DNA from: Thiothrix sp.
GTDB taxonomy: Bacteria; Pseudomonadota; Gammaproteobacteria; Thiotrichales; Thiotrichaceae
Direction: 5' to 3'
Length of the DNA: 51,960 nucleotides
NCBI GenBank assembly: GCA_020442915.1
Contig: JAGRJD010000012.1
Span: 1 to 51,960, forward strand
The first letter of the stretch is position 1. Every line of letters begins with the position of its first letter. The notes beneath the pieces were generated by a model, which saw only the letters and a list, made by a program, of their open reading frames with translations, was not told where the DNA came from and did not search any database. Shown here piece by piece: positions 17,501 to 24,945 of the stretch. Made by a program: the position numbers and the translations under genes.

Positions 17501-19793
17501 GGTGACGCCGCCGGCAGGTGTCGTGGCAGGTACAGGGTATGCGCGCTTCCGCTGGAGCACGGATAGCGGCCTCACACCCGATGGCACGGCTGCTGACGGT
17601 GAGGTTGAGGATTATGCCGTTACGCTGGTCGATGCGACGCCCTTCACCTGTGACAGCCGGCTGTTCAGTGTTGCCAACAGCCCCAGCATCCTGCGCGAGG
17701 CGGACTTCAGTACCTTGCCGGCCAGCCTGAATGACCTGGGTACTGCCCCGCAGAGCCTGAATGGTGCTTGGGGCTATTACAAGGGTGACAACTTCATCTA
17801 CGGGGCCCATGGCGGCACCAACAGCATCTGGCGCGTGGGTCAGGATGGCGTGTTCCGGAATGTCGGCTCCACTGCCGCGCTACCGTCCCTCCCGAGCAAT
17901 GCCGGTGACATCACCGACAGCGGTGAGCTGATCATCAAAATGAGCAGCGGCGAATGGGGCGTGCTCGACCTTACCCTTCCGGCCTTCCCGCTCAAGCGCA
18001 CCTTCACGCTCTCGGGCGCAGCGGCAGGCAGGATTCTTTATGATGTGGCCTGGAGCCCGGATGAAGCCGGCCAGTACATGTATGGCGTTGCCACTGACGG
18101 GAGCGTGCTGAAAATCGACATCCAGACCGGTGCCGGAACGGCACTGAATACCATCACCGACAATCCGTCCATGACCAACATTGCCGCCGCCTGGATCACG
18201 GCGGATGGCCTGTTTATCGGCTATTCCAACGATGATGACACCTATTACAGCATCAACCTTAGCACCGGCGACTGGACGGCCCTGACCACCAGCACCACGG
18301 CAGGCGGTTCGGCAGATGGTGCCGGCTGCCGGGGACCCAACCCGATTCCCACCGGGATGGTCACGGGGGTGGTGTATAACGACGATGACCGCTCCGATGC
18401 CCGCAATGGCACGGAGGCGGGCATCGCGGGCGTCAGCGTGGCGCTGTGGTCCGACAATGGCACCCCCGGCAATACCGCCGATGACATTCTGGTCGGCACC
18501 CGTGTCACCGATGCCGGGGGGGTTTACCGGTTCACGGATGTGAACGCCTCTGCGGGTTTCATCTACCGTGCCGTGGTCGATGAGGCGGACGCCGACCTGC
18601 CATTGAACCGCACGCTCGGCACCGCCAACCCGGTAAGCGGCCTGATCGTGACCGATGGCGGCACGGCGACAGCGGACTTCGGCTTTGACCCTCCCTATCT
18701 CCCCGTCAGCGGGCGTGTATTCACCGATATCAGTGTCAATGGCACGGACGAAGGGGAGCCGGGGATTGCGGATGTCACCGTGGTCCTGTATGACACCCTC
18801 AACGGCACCTGCCGCAGTACCCGTACCGATACTGATGGGACCTACCGCTTCAATCCGGTTCCGCCGGGAACTTACCAGCTTTATGAAGCCGCCCACGAGA
18901 CCGTGCCGGTACCGCAGACCTGTGATCCGGCAGCGGCGGCTGATCCGGGCGGCTACCATTCGACCACGGTCAATGTGCTGCCGCCCTTCAGCGCCGGCAA
19001 TACGGCAATCAGCGGCAGGGACTTCGGCGATGTTCAGGCACCCCGGTTCAATCTGGACAATGAAAAGACCACGACCCCGAATCAGGTGGTGCTACATCCG
19101 CATACTTTCAGGGCTGCTTCCACCGGCCAGGTCAGCTTCAATGTGACAGCACTTTACCCCGATCCGGCCAGCCTGAGCTGGAACACTCAGGTTTATGCCG
19201 ACACCGGTTGCGACGCCGTGCTGGACGGGGGGGACGTACTGCATACGGCGGCCATTCCAGTCACTGCCGGCGAGCAGGTCTGCCTGCTGGTCAGGGTGCT
19301 GACTCCCGGTGCCGCCACCAGCGGAGCCCTGCTCACCAGCGTGATCGAAAGTACGTTCGTGTATGGCGATGGCAGCCTGGGCCTGCCTGCTGACCTTCAG
19401 CAGCATACCGACATCACCCGGATTATTGCCGGCCCTGGTACGGGCCCTGCACCTGCCACCGGAGCCGGCGTACTGGACCTGCACAAGGCAGTCTGGAATG
19501 TCACGCGTGACATTAAGGGTGATGTGGCGCTGCCGGGGGAAACCCTGCGCTACACCATCACCTATGCCAATGTCGGGGATGGCCATGTCAACGAGCTGGT
19601 GATTCATGACAGCGTGCCGGAATTCACCCGGCTGGTGTCGGCCAGCCCTGACTGCAGTGATCACCCGCCGGAACTCCTGCTGTGTGCGATCAGTACCCGT
19701 CTGGATGGCAGTCTGGAGTGGCGCTGGGCCGGAAGCAGTCGTCTGGCTCCCGGCTCCGCCGGAACCGTCAGCTATGAGGTGACGGTGGAATAA
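11547..19793 (+). CDS. Giant secreted or surface repeat protein (DUF11/SdrD-B/GEVED domains)
   Basis: 2748 residues. A signal peptide ends at SQAAHA (about residue 37). Residues 38-1178 hold eight repeats of 120-155 residues beginning near 38, 178, 316, 459, 616, 774, 914 and 1045, each with an (F/L)-x-P-x-x-(V/I/L) opening, an L-x-N-x-x strand, one or two Cys (TCGG or CNI types) and a closing G-T/S-Y-x-N segment, as in DUF11/DUF7933-type bacterial Ig-like domains. Then follow an SdrD-B-like domain (about 1180-1290), a right-handed beta-helix-like section (about 1342-1720), a GEVED domain (about 1855-2025, DYGDAPASYG to GEVEDYAV), a DUF6923-like segment (about 2033-2265), two SdrD-B domains (about 2271 and 2386) and a final DUF11 domain (about 2640-2748). 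No sorting motif, autotransporter barrel or anchoring helix is visible at the C-terminus. Likely an adhesin or extracellular matrix protein; the export route beyond Sec is unknown. Confidence 0.85.
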   Translation: MISTSVNILRHFYRVRACAVLSILLVMLLLSQAAHAVIDVNKSFSPATVYPNQVSRLTVRLINSETVTATNVSFTDTFPDNVFFADIPNLITTCDAGGSLTPGMTATNTATYGELSFSGGEIPAGDGTNAGICEISVDVVSHVKGTYLNQIGAGAVSAATGTPETNPQSTDATLAVILEDLTITMNWSNNTVQAGETVQQTLTLTNPNPVDLTGVSFTENLNTMKALGASVTNTCGGTLDITDYPHTSSAYSDYSIISFSAGVIPASGSCTISFDVETALLPTIPMARPRPLIQIDAGSVTTNEGATNTLAAVYRIRNDAGIAVQKTFASSQVLDANSLDNPFTTTLELQFQTYNTFDLDNLDFTDLMPAPPEAPAQMNVISIDSNTCGGSVATGTSLSITGGTLPGAPANAPGENMGTCTLVATVSVDQTGSYLNTIPAGAINGYAYVSTDATLNLTGNALSLDKSLSLSRFYQGDETRITYTFTNATDSSTGRDITDLSLVDELLETCGSSDCPATNFRVAPAPQPVSTCPDALIEAVPGTQTIKITGLSVPKGETCTVSLNIASDPDSYPRSRYLYDRILLKTDVSDPDQEGVTFQLDHDGNTRIFQMIPEVEIYIDPGLRVFKYFDPGTVGPLGITRARLLIRHFSYNRFGVEQVQLRDILPPGHTIAANPDILNECGGTVTATPGGDTLSLAGGLLPPVASNSSDCSIYFNVQTPALTPPNTIESATNTIPGDTHTEAVADLELSALKTGTSELMRNYVTASATVTRIATAITANKEFIPPLINGGSVSRVRISLFNQDPASIDLTEVSLTDAFPGSDLRLHTNIDPGFTDSAGSTTGACRNARFDGTPGGTSITVHDAQIDKGTVCYFEFNVTAFKGGNQINTLDTGTLSSREGITNYNPASATLTVNRQLNIAKAFVPATMALGETSTLIVDIYNTNDIPNDKTGATPALIDEMPAGIAIQGIDGNTCGGSTSIVTQNGNDALRLDGGTFVAEASCRITATVSAGATGTYTNTIAVGDLQATDTSNADATRATLTVIQHPTITKSFLPAAILTGENSTLRFRLSNPNPSTLLPSGLTEIHFTDTLTDMQIATPMVVSSGCANFAYQATPGGTTFEVTDASLPAGASCNIDLRVTSSVLGAHDNQSSGVTTAQTTTASPPSNIATLSVDELNITGVVFEDVNYGGGAGRDQAGSGGAGVNGVTVELYDAAGYWLASTLTANDGTRDGAYDFAAVTDGDYYVRVVNQTVASTRPGSDGSERGVQTFRSDGTTPVTDEVGGRNPAVADTLAYAPGALLNTGNFTFTGGMIDGQAQSVTPVTVAGSDVGGVDFGFNFDTIVNTNDAGQGSLRQFILNSNRLANTGLAQQGSRKTLDNSDEALPAGVETSIFMIPGAQLTGGVAQITLSSDILPAITGANGAGTLIDATTQTVNSGDTNPGVLGSGGTVGVDALPLPQIQRPEVQLAPAAAGMSYGLTVGAGNSGVRGLAIYGFGTNVNANGLIIVNSTGTNALIEQNLIGTSATSFSAPPLQGPGSSVNISGSSGILRNNLIGFSRGNGVRVTSTLWSITGNEIHANGNGSADNLWSYFGSLLTIEGNRIADAASGGFDGLNASTFTNNTVTGNGQATTSSEDYGVSVVGNGSVLSKNIFSGNVGQGILVYSNVQPASINNIISQNLTFNNGKLAIDITASSSTAGNDVTLNDAGDTDTGPNNGLNFPQFSSAALLGTDMILQGCAPAGSTIELFEADVSPTAASGVSAGANRFGRTQDYGEGERYLLTLTEGVDEDTATTPPDCSTLTDADGNSALGMNPFRWTVPLPADVVAGDLLTATATLSATGTSEFSAVIPLTLLHDYGDAPASYGAPSHTIVSGIHLGLNAPDAESASVSPLDGSGDDATDTDDEDGAFYGTVASGVALDGQPFYRNRLQTVEVAVTGTGARLSAWFDWNGDGDFLDAGEQVAADSGDDGTGSDLLAGDGIIQLLVTPPAGVVAGTGYARFRWSTDSGLTPDGTAADGEVEDYAVTLVDATPFTCDSRLFSVANSPSILREADFSTLPASLNDLGTAPQSLNGAWGYYKGDNFIYGAHGGTNSIWRVGQDGVFRNVGSTAALPSLPSNAGDITDSGELIIKMSSGEWGVLDLTLPAFPLKRTFTLSGAAAGRILYDVAWSPDEAGQYMYGVATDGSVLKIDIQTGAGTALNTITDNPSMTNIAAAWITADGLFIGYSNDDDTYYSINLSTGDWTALTTSTTAGGSADGAGCRGPNPIPTGMVTGVVYNDDDRSDARNGTEAGIAGVSVALWSDNGTPGNTADDILVGTRVTDAGGVYRFTDVNASAGFIYRAVVDEADADLPLNRTLGTANPVSGLIVTDGGTATADFGFDPPYLPVSGRVFTDISVNGTDEGEPGIADVTVVLYDTLNGTCRSTRTDTDGTYRFNPVPPGTYQLYEAAHETVPVPQTCDPAAAADPGGYHSTTVNVLPPFSAGNTAISGRDFGDVQAPRFNLDNEKTTTPNQVVLHPHTFRAASTGQVSFNVTALYPDPASLSWNTQVYADTGCDAVLDGGDVLHTAAIPVTAGEQVCLLVRVLTPGAATSGALLTSVIESTFVYGDGSLGLPADLQQHTDITRIIAGPGTGPAPATGAGVLDLHKAVWNVTRDIKGDVALPGETLRYTITYANVGDGHVNELVIHDSVPEFTRLVSASPDCSDHPPELLLCAISTRLDGSLEWRWAGSSRLAPGSAGTVSYEVTVE

Positions 19794-19832
19794 CCGATGA
19801 CGGCATACAGGATACGGCCAGGCGGGTTTCAG

Positions 19833-20288
19833 TCAGCCCTGGCGGTATTTGCGTACCAGTCCTTCCATGGCCAGTACATAGCCATCCACACCGAATCCGA
19901 CCACAATACCGGCGGCAGCGGGGGAAATGTAGGAGTGGTGGCGGAAAGCCTCACGGGCATGCACGTTGGAAATGTGGGTTTCGATCACCGGCACCTCGGC
20001 ACCCTTGATGGCGTCATGCAGGGCTACTGAGGTATGGGTATAGGCACCGGGGTTGAATACCACACCCAGAACACGGCCTTCCCGGACACCGCGTCCGGCT
20101 TCATGAATGGCATCAATCAGCACGCCCTCATGATTGCTCTGCAGGCATTGGACTGCCACGCCCAGGCGCTGCCCGGCCTCACGGCACATGGCTTCAACAT
20201 CAGCCAGGGTGGCATGGCCATACTGGGCCGGTTCGCGCTGGCCCAGCAGGTTGAGGTTGGGGCCGTTCAGGATCAGGATGGATGTCAT
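19833..20288 (-). CDS. aroQ: Type II 3-dehydroquinate dehydratase
   Basis: 151 residues. Third step of the shikimate pathway: 3-dehydroquinate to 3-dehydroshikimate, through a dodecameric class II enzyme. Family motifs are [19 protein letters not shown] with catalytic Tyr23, [17 protein letters not shown], and [20 protein letters not shown] with the catalytic His. The start at 20286-20288 is where the family begins and has GGAG upstream; longer in-frame starts are not needed. In many gammaproteobacteria aroQ precedes accBC; here no acc genes follow, and it converges on the giant repeat gene 40 bases away. Confidence 0.95.
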   Translation of the reverse strand: MTSILILNGPNLNLLGQREPAQYGHATLADVEAMCREAGQRLGVAVQCLQSNHEGVLIDAIHEAGRGVREGRVLGVVFNPGAYTHTSVALHDAIKGAEVPVIETHISNVHAREAFRHHSYISPAAAGIVVGFGVDGYVLAMEGLVRKYRQG

Positions 20289-20759
20289 TGGTGAAACTCC
20301 GTAAATATTTAAATCTTCGGCAAAGAATGGAACTGAAAAATCGCTGCAGGTCATGCCCGCTGATGAGCTTATCAAGCGTGTGAGACTGTTGCAGCTACAT
20401 TAACACCCCGTAATCCCCGGCAACATGCTGTCAACCTGCCCCGGTGGATAATTCCCCTTGTCGTTCCGGCTCATCCCCGGATTTTTCAGAACACAGACAA
20501 GGGTAATTCGCGTGAACACGGAAGGCCATCTGTACGCTGCATCTGGCTGACACATTGGAGCAGTATCTGGTGCAGCGGGTGCTGGCGACCCGCAATCCGG
20601 GGTTTTATGGCAATGATCTGCTCCAGGTACTGGCCTGTCGAAGCGCGCGAGTGTCCGCTGCAACAACGGCACACCCTGCAGAGCGCTTGCGCTGCCTGCA
20701 GGCTTTGGTCATAGTAGCCGCCTGTACCATCCATCACACCAAGCCACAAGGAGAACACC
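20289..20759. other. 471-base stretch without a supported gene
   Basis: The part next to aroQ is AT-rich (around 20300-20340) and probably holds its promoter. Between about 20525 and 20650 the plus strand reads as protein-like with good codon use (a segment with DTLEQYLVQRVLATRNPG), but it has a stop just upstream, no start with a ribosome site, and loses coding character after about 40 codons. I do not recognise it; it may be a gene remnant. AAGGAG at 20747-20753 serves the aminotransferase. Confidence 0.4.
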
Positions 20760-22142
20760 ATGTCCGACCAGCAGACTCCGGCAGGGCAGCATGCCATCGA
20801 GGCCGACCGCCAGCATCATGTCCATCCGGCCAGCTCCATCGAAGCCGTGCAGCAGAGTGGCCCGCGCATGATCAACCGGGCCAGTGGCAATTACATTTAT
20901 GATACGGACGGACGTGCCGTGCTGGATGGGACTGCCGGGCTCTGGTGCGTAAATATCGGTCATGGACGCCAGGAAATGGCCGATACGCTGGCGCGTGAAG
21001 CACTGGCGCTGGATTACTTCCACAACTTTTCCGGTATGGGCAATCCCAAAACCGCGCTGCTGTCCGAGCGCCTGACACAGCTGGCACCGCCCCGGTTGAG
21101 CCGGGTGTATTTCGGCTCCTCCGGCTCGGATGCCAATGACACCATCGTGAAGATGGTCTGGCACTACAACAACATTCTGGGACGGACACAGAAGAAGAAA
21201 ATCCTCTCGCGCTGGCAGGCTTACCATGGCACTTCCATCAGTGCTGCCAGCCTCACCGGCCTGCCGGTCTTCCACCAGTGGTTTGACCTGCCCATGCCGC
21301 AGGTCCTGCACCTGTCCTGCCCGCATTATTACCGCTACGGGCAGGCGGGTGAAAGTGAGGCGGCATTTGTCGACCGGCTGGTGGCTGAAGCCGAGGCCGT
21401 CATCGCCCGCGAAGGTGCGGATACCATTGCCGCCTTCATCGGTGAGCCCATCATGGGGGCCGGGGGTGTGATCATGCCGCCCGCCGGTTACTGGCCGCGC
21501 ATGCAGGCCCTGATGCGCAAACATGACATTCTGGTGATTGCCGATGAGGTCATCTGTGGTTACGGGCGTACCGGGGAATGGTTTGCCAGCCCCGGTTTCG
21601 GCATCGAGGCTGATTTCATGGCCACGGCCAAGGGGCTGACTTCCGGTATCTTCCCCATGTCCGCCGTGTTCCTGACGGAGGCCATTCATGAGGTCCTGCG
21701 AGAGGGCAGCCGCCAGCTGGGCAGCTTCGCTCACGGCTACACCTACAGCGGCCACCCGCTCGGCGCTGCGGTAGCGCTGACCAATCTCGACATCATGGCG
21801 CGTGAAAACCTGTGCCAGCAGGCTGCAGAAACCGGTGCCTACCTGCATCAGCAGCTGCAGGCGGCAATCCTGCCCCTGGCTCATGTCGGAGAAATTCGCG
21901 GCAAGGGCCTGCTGGCAGCGGTCCAGCTGGTGGCCGACAAGGATGGCAGGACGGCCTATGCCCCGGATGCCAAAGCGGCCTTGCGGGTGAATGAGCAGGT
22001 CTGGAAGCTGGGAGCGACGTTGCGTCCGCTGCCGGGGGTGGACTCCATCGCCCTGTCTCCCCCCCTGACCCTGACCCGGGCCGAGGTGGACAGCGTGGTG
22101 GGAATGCTGAAGCAGGCGATTGTGGCCGAGCTTGGCAATTAG
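20760..22142 (+). CDS. Class III (omega) aminotransferase
   Basis: 460 residues, the usual length. Fold type I PLP enzyme with the N-terminal LWCVNIGHGRQEM, phosphate loop FGSSGSDANDT, the aspartate motif LVIADEVICGYGRTGEW and the Schiff-base Lys291 in MATAKGLTSG. The tail ALSPPLTLTRAEVDSVV is typical of the pyruvate-dependent amine transaminase group (SpuC and relatives), so putrescine, beta-alanine or a similar amine is the likely donor; the exact substrate cannot be read. AAGGAG lies before the ATG. It is followed after a dozen bases by marC, possibly co-transcribed. Confidence 0.9.
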   Translation: MSDQQTPAGQHAIEADRQHHVHPASSIEAVQQSGPRMINRASGNYIYDTDGRAVLDGTAGLWCVNIGHGRQEMADTLAREALALDYFHNFSGMGNPKTALLSERLTQLAPPRLSRVYFGSSGSDANDTIVKMVWHYNNILGRTQKKKILSRWQAYHGTSISAASLTGLPVFHQWFDLPMPQVLHLSCPHYYRYGQAGESEAAFVDRLVAEAEAVIAREGADTIAAFIGEPIMGAGGVIMPPAGYWPRMQALMRKHDILVIADEVICGYGRTGEWFASPGFGIEADFMATAKGLTSGIFPMSAVFLTEAIHEVLREGSRQLGSFAHGYTYSGHPLGAAVALTNLDIMARENLCQQAAETGAYLHQQLQAAILPLAHVGEIRGKGLLAAVQLVADKDGRTAYAPDAKAALRVNEQVWKLGATLRPLPGVDSIALSPPLTLTRAEVDSVVGMLKQAIVAELGN

Positions 22143-22153
22143 GCGAAATACTC

Positions 22154-22771
22154 GTGATGCTGGGAAAGCTTTTGCAGGACTTCCTGATTATCTGGGCGAC
22201 CATTGATCCGATCGGGACCATGGCACTGTTTGCGGGGTTGACAGGCAGGCTCACACCCGCTGCACGCCGGAAAACGGCTTACAAGGCCATCGCTTATTCG
22301 GCGGCAGTCCTGCTGGGTGCAATTGTCATCGGACAGGTGATCCTGTCCGCCATGGGGATCAGCCTGCTGTCCTTCCAGCTGGCCGGGGGCATCATCCTGT
22401 TTCTGTTCGGTCTGCAGATGATTTTTTCCTCCGGCTCAGAGGATGAAAAAATGGAGCCGCAGCATGACATGGCCGTATTCCCTCTGGCCATCCCCGCAAC
22501 AGCCAGCCCCGGTGCCATCCTGGCAGTGATCCTGCTGACCGACAATCAGGTCTACCCGGTCAGTGAGCAGGTGGCAACCGCTGTTGTCATGCTGTTGGTG
22601 CTGGTAATGACCATGCTGCTGATGCTGTTGTCCGGTGCCATCATCCGGGTCATCGGCATCGGTGGGGCATCCATTCTGACCCGGATCATGGGCATGATAC
22701 TGGCGGCACTGTCGGTCGAGTTCGTCATGGAAGCCCTGGGTGTCAGGCAGTGGGTGGGAGGCGCGCTGTAG
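22154..22771 (+). CDS. MarC family integral membrane protein
   Basis: 205 residues with six predicted membrane segments: an N-terminal hairpin containing IDPIGTMALFAGLT, two helices around residues 40-90, a loop with the charged SGSEDEKMEPQHD, and three C-terminal helices. FPLAIPATASPGAILAVILL is the family signature with the PA(T)(A)SPG(A) element. MarC proteins were once linked to multiple antibiotic resistance, a link later withdrawn; the function is unknown. The GTG at 22154 or the ATG at 22157 may start it. It follows the aminotransferase closely. Confidence 0.85.
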   Translation: MMLGKLLQDFLIIWATIDPIGTMALFAGLTGRLTPAARRKTAYKAIAYSAAVLLGAIVIGQVILSAMGISLLSFQLAGGIILFLFGLQMIFSSGSEDEKMEPQHDMAVFPLAIPATASPGAILAVILLTDNQVYPVSEQVATAVVMLLVLVMTMLLMLLSGAIIRVIGIGGASILTRIMGMILAALSVEFVMEALGVRQWVGGAL

Positions 22772-22839
22772 GGGCGGGAGCTTGTACGGACGGCGGCAGG
22801 ACAGGGAAATGAAACAAAATGAAACAACAGGAGTGAATC

Positions 22840-23628
22840 ATGAATCTGAATCTTGAGGGCAAGGTCATCATGGTGGCCGCCGGTTCCAAAGGGCTGGGGT
22901 TTGGTGTGGCACAGGCGGTGGCACAGGAAGGGGCACGGGTGTCACTGGCAAGCCGTCACCCTGACCATGTGGCTGCAGCGGTCACGGCCCTGCGTCAGCA
23001 GACCGGAGCCGAGGTGGAAGGGTTTGCGCTGGATGCGGCGGATGCCGGGTCGATCGAAGCCTGGACCCGCCAGACCGTGGCGCGTTTCGGCCCGGTTTAC
23101 GGGCTGCTGGTGAATGCCGGGGGGCCACCGCCGGGCAAGTTCGACCAGTTTGATGATGAAGCCTGGCTTTCAGCCTGCAACCTGACCCTGATGAGTGCGG
23201 TGCGCATGATTCGGGCGGTATTGCCGTCGATGCGCGCTGCCGGGGAAGGCTCGATCCTGACCCTGACCTCGACTTCCATCAAGGAACCGATCGATGCCTT
23301 GCTGCTGTCCAATGTATTCCGCTCCGGGGTCTTGAGTCTGGTGAAAAGCCTGGCCACCGATCTGGCGGCTGAAAACATCCGCATCAACAACCTGGTACCG
23401 GGGCGCATGGATACCGACCGGGTGCGCACGGTTGACCGCCTGACGGCGGAACGCAGGGGCATGGCACTGGCGGATCATGTGCAGGCCGAAGCAACTGCCA
23501 TTCCGTTGGGGCGCTATGGCAGCCGGGAGGAGTTTGGCGCGGCGGCGGCGTTCCTGCTGTCGGCGGCTGCAAGCTACATTACCGGTGCCACATTGATGGT
23601 GGATGGTGGCAAGACCCGTGCCATCTGA
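22840..23628 (+). CDS. Short-chain dehydrogenase/reductase lacking the canonical Tyr
   Basis: 262 residues. The cofactor loop is GSKGLG (15-20), NAGG is near residue 90, and the C-terminal ITGATLMVDGG matches the family. The catalytic S-x12-Y-x3-K is altered: after the LTSTSIKEP serine region the sequence runs LLLSNVFRSGVLSLVKSLA, where the Tyr and Lys positions are Asn/Val/Phe and Ser. A subset of SDRs annotated as 3-oxoacyl-ACP-reductase-like shows this pattern, with SN in place of the Tyr. It may act by another mechanism or be non-catalytic. An upstream direct repeat (AAATGAAACA twice) precedes AGGAG and the ATG. The Rieske oxygenase gene follows on the same strand after about 130 bases. 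Confidence 0.85.
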   Translation: MNLNLEGKVIMVAAGSKGLGFGVAQAVAQEGARVSLASRHPDHVAAAVTALRQQTGAEVEGFALDAADAGSIEAWTRQTVARFGPVYGLLVNAGGPPPGKFDQFDDEAWLSACNLTLMSAVRMIRAVLPSMRAAGEGSILTLTSTSIKEPIDALLLSNVFRSGVLSLVKSLATDLAAENIRINNLVPGRMDTDRVRTVDRLTAERRGMALADHVQAEATAIPLGRYGSREEFGAAAAFLLSAAASYITGATLMVDGGKTRAI

Positions 23629-23757
23629 TACCGCTCGGGCTGAACGGCGGTCCTGATCCAGAAAATTCATGCCGCCGTGCAGGAAAAATCATTTGTCAGT
23701 GCCACCCGCGTCTGGCCAGAATCGGATGAAAATGCTGCTCTGGTAAGGAGGTATGAA

Positions 23758-24924
23758 ATGAGTCTGCAGCTTGGACAAGAGATGGGTGCGGTACTGAAAC
23801 CGGTGCAGGAGGCGCGTGGGCTGCCGAATGCCTGTTATACCAGCGAGGCGCTGTTCCGGCGCGAGCGCGAGGTGGTCATGGCTCCAACCTGGAGCTGTAT
23901 CGGTTTTGCTTCTGATCTGCCCGAGCCGGGGTATGCCCGCCCGGTGGATTTCATGGGGCTGCCGCTGGTCGTGATACGGGGGCGGGATGACGTGATCCGC
24001 GTGTTCCACAATGTCTGCAGCCACCGGGGCATGCTGCTGGTGCAGCAGGCCGGTCCGGTACAGACCCTGTTGCGCTGCCAGTACCATTCCTGGGCCTATG
24101 ACCTGAAGGGGGCACTCAAGGCCACGCCGCATGTCGGCGGGGTGAATGTGAACCGCAGCCCGGAATTCTCCTGTGCCGACCATGGCCTGAAACCAGTGCG
24201 AACCGCAGTCTGGATGGACCTGGTGTTTGTGAACCTGTCCGGTGATGCACCGGCGTTTGAGGCCCACATTGAACCGTTGCTGCAGCGCTGGGCACCGTTT
24301 CTGGGTAAGGAGGGCCTGTCCCTGCTGCGGACCTCGGACTCCTCGCGTGAGCTGTGCATCGAGGTCAATTGCAACTGGAAGCTGGCGGTGGAAAATTACT
24401 GCGAAGCCTACCACCTGCCTTGGGTACATCCGGGCCTGAACAGTTATTCACGTCTGGAAGACCACTACAACATCACGTTCGGTGATTATTGCGCCGGGCA
24501 GGGCAGTCTGGCCTACCGGCTGGCGGAAACGGCAGGAACCCGTCTGCCGCGACTGCCGGGCTGGCCGGCTGACAGGCTGGAGCAGGCCGAATACGTGGCG
24601 CTGTTCCCGAATGTGCTGCTGGGAATACAGGCCGATCATGCCTATGCGATTGTTCTGGAGGCGGTGGGCGTGGAAAAGACGCTGGAGCACCTGCGGGTGA
24701 TGTATGTCGGGGAGGGGGCCACGCATGAGGATTATGATGCGTCACGGGCCGCGGTGGAGGCCTCTTGGCGGGTGGTATTCAATGAAGACATTGCCGCAGT
24801 CGAGGGTATGCAGAAGGGCCGTTATTCCAGTGCCTTCGGCGGCGGGCTGTTCACCCCCGCGCTGGATTATCCGACCTGGTATTTTCATCAGTGGGTGGCC
24901 CGTCAGTGGGAGCAGACAGCCTGA
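23758..24924 (+). CDS. Rieske non-heme iron oxygenase, alpha subunit
   Basis: 388 residues. The Rieske [2Fe-2S] ligands are Cys87/His89 (CSHRG) and Cys107/His110 (CQYHSW) with the standard 17-residue gap, and the mononuclear iron site is ENYCEAYHLPWVHPGL (the two His plus a later Asp). The family hydroxylates or demethylates aromatic rings or quaternary amines using a reductase; no reductase or ferredoxin gene is adjacent, so it must use one elsewhere. The size and single-subunit look fit the betaine/carnitine-type and aromatic monooxygenase groups equally. The start at 23758 is fixed by AAGGAGG six bases upstream. It converges on recB with 21 bases between. Confidence 0.9.
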   Translation: MSLQLGQEMGAVLKPVQEARGLPNACYTSEALFRREREVVMAPTWSCIGFASDLPEPGYARPVDFMGLPLVVIRGRDDVIRVFHNVCSHRGMLLVQQAGPVQTLLRCQYHSWAYDLKGALKATPHVGGVNVNRSPEFSCADHGLKPVRTAVWMDLVFVNLSGDAPAFEAHIEPLLQRWAPFLGKEGLSLLRTSDSSRELCIEVNCNWKLAVENYCEAYHLPWVHPGLNSYSRLEDHYNITFGDYCAGQGSLAYRLAETAGTRLPRLPGWPADRLEQAEYVALFPNVLLGIQADHAYAIVLEAVGVEKTLEHLRVMYVGEGATHEDYDASRAAVEASWRVVFNEDIAAVEGMQKGRYSSAFGGGLFTPALDYPTWYFHQWVARQWEQTA

Positions 24925-24945
24925 TCGCCTTAAAATACCACATCA

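Noticed and set aside
17880..18959. A 359-codon minus-strand frame inside the giant repeat gene
   Set aside because: The plus strand reads as continuous GEVED, DUF6923-like and SdrD-B domains here; the minus translation is low in complexity and matches nothing.
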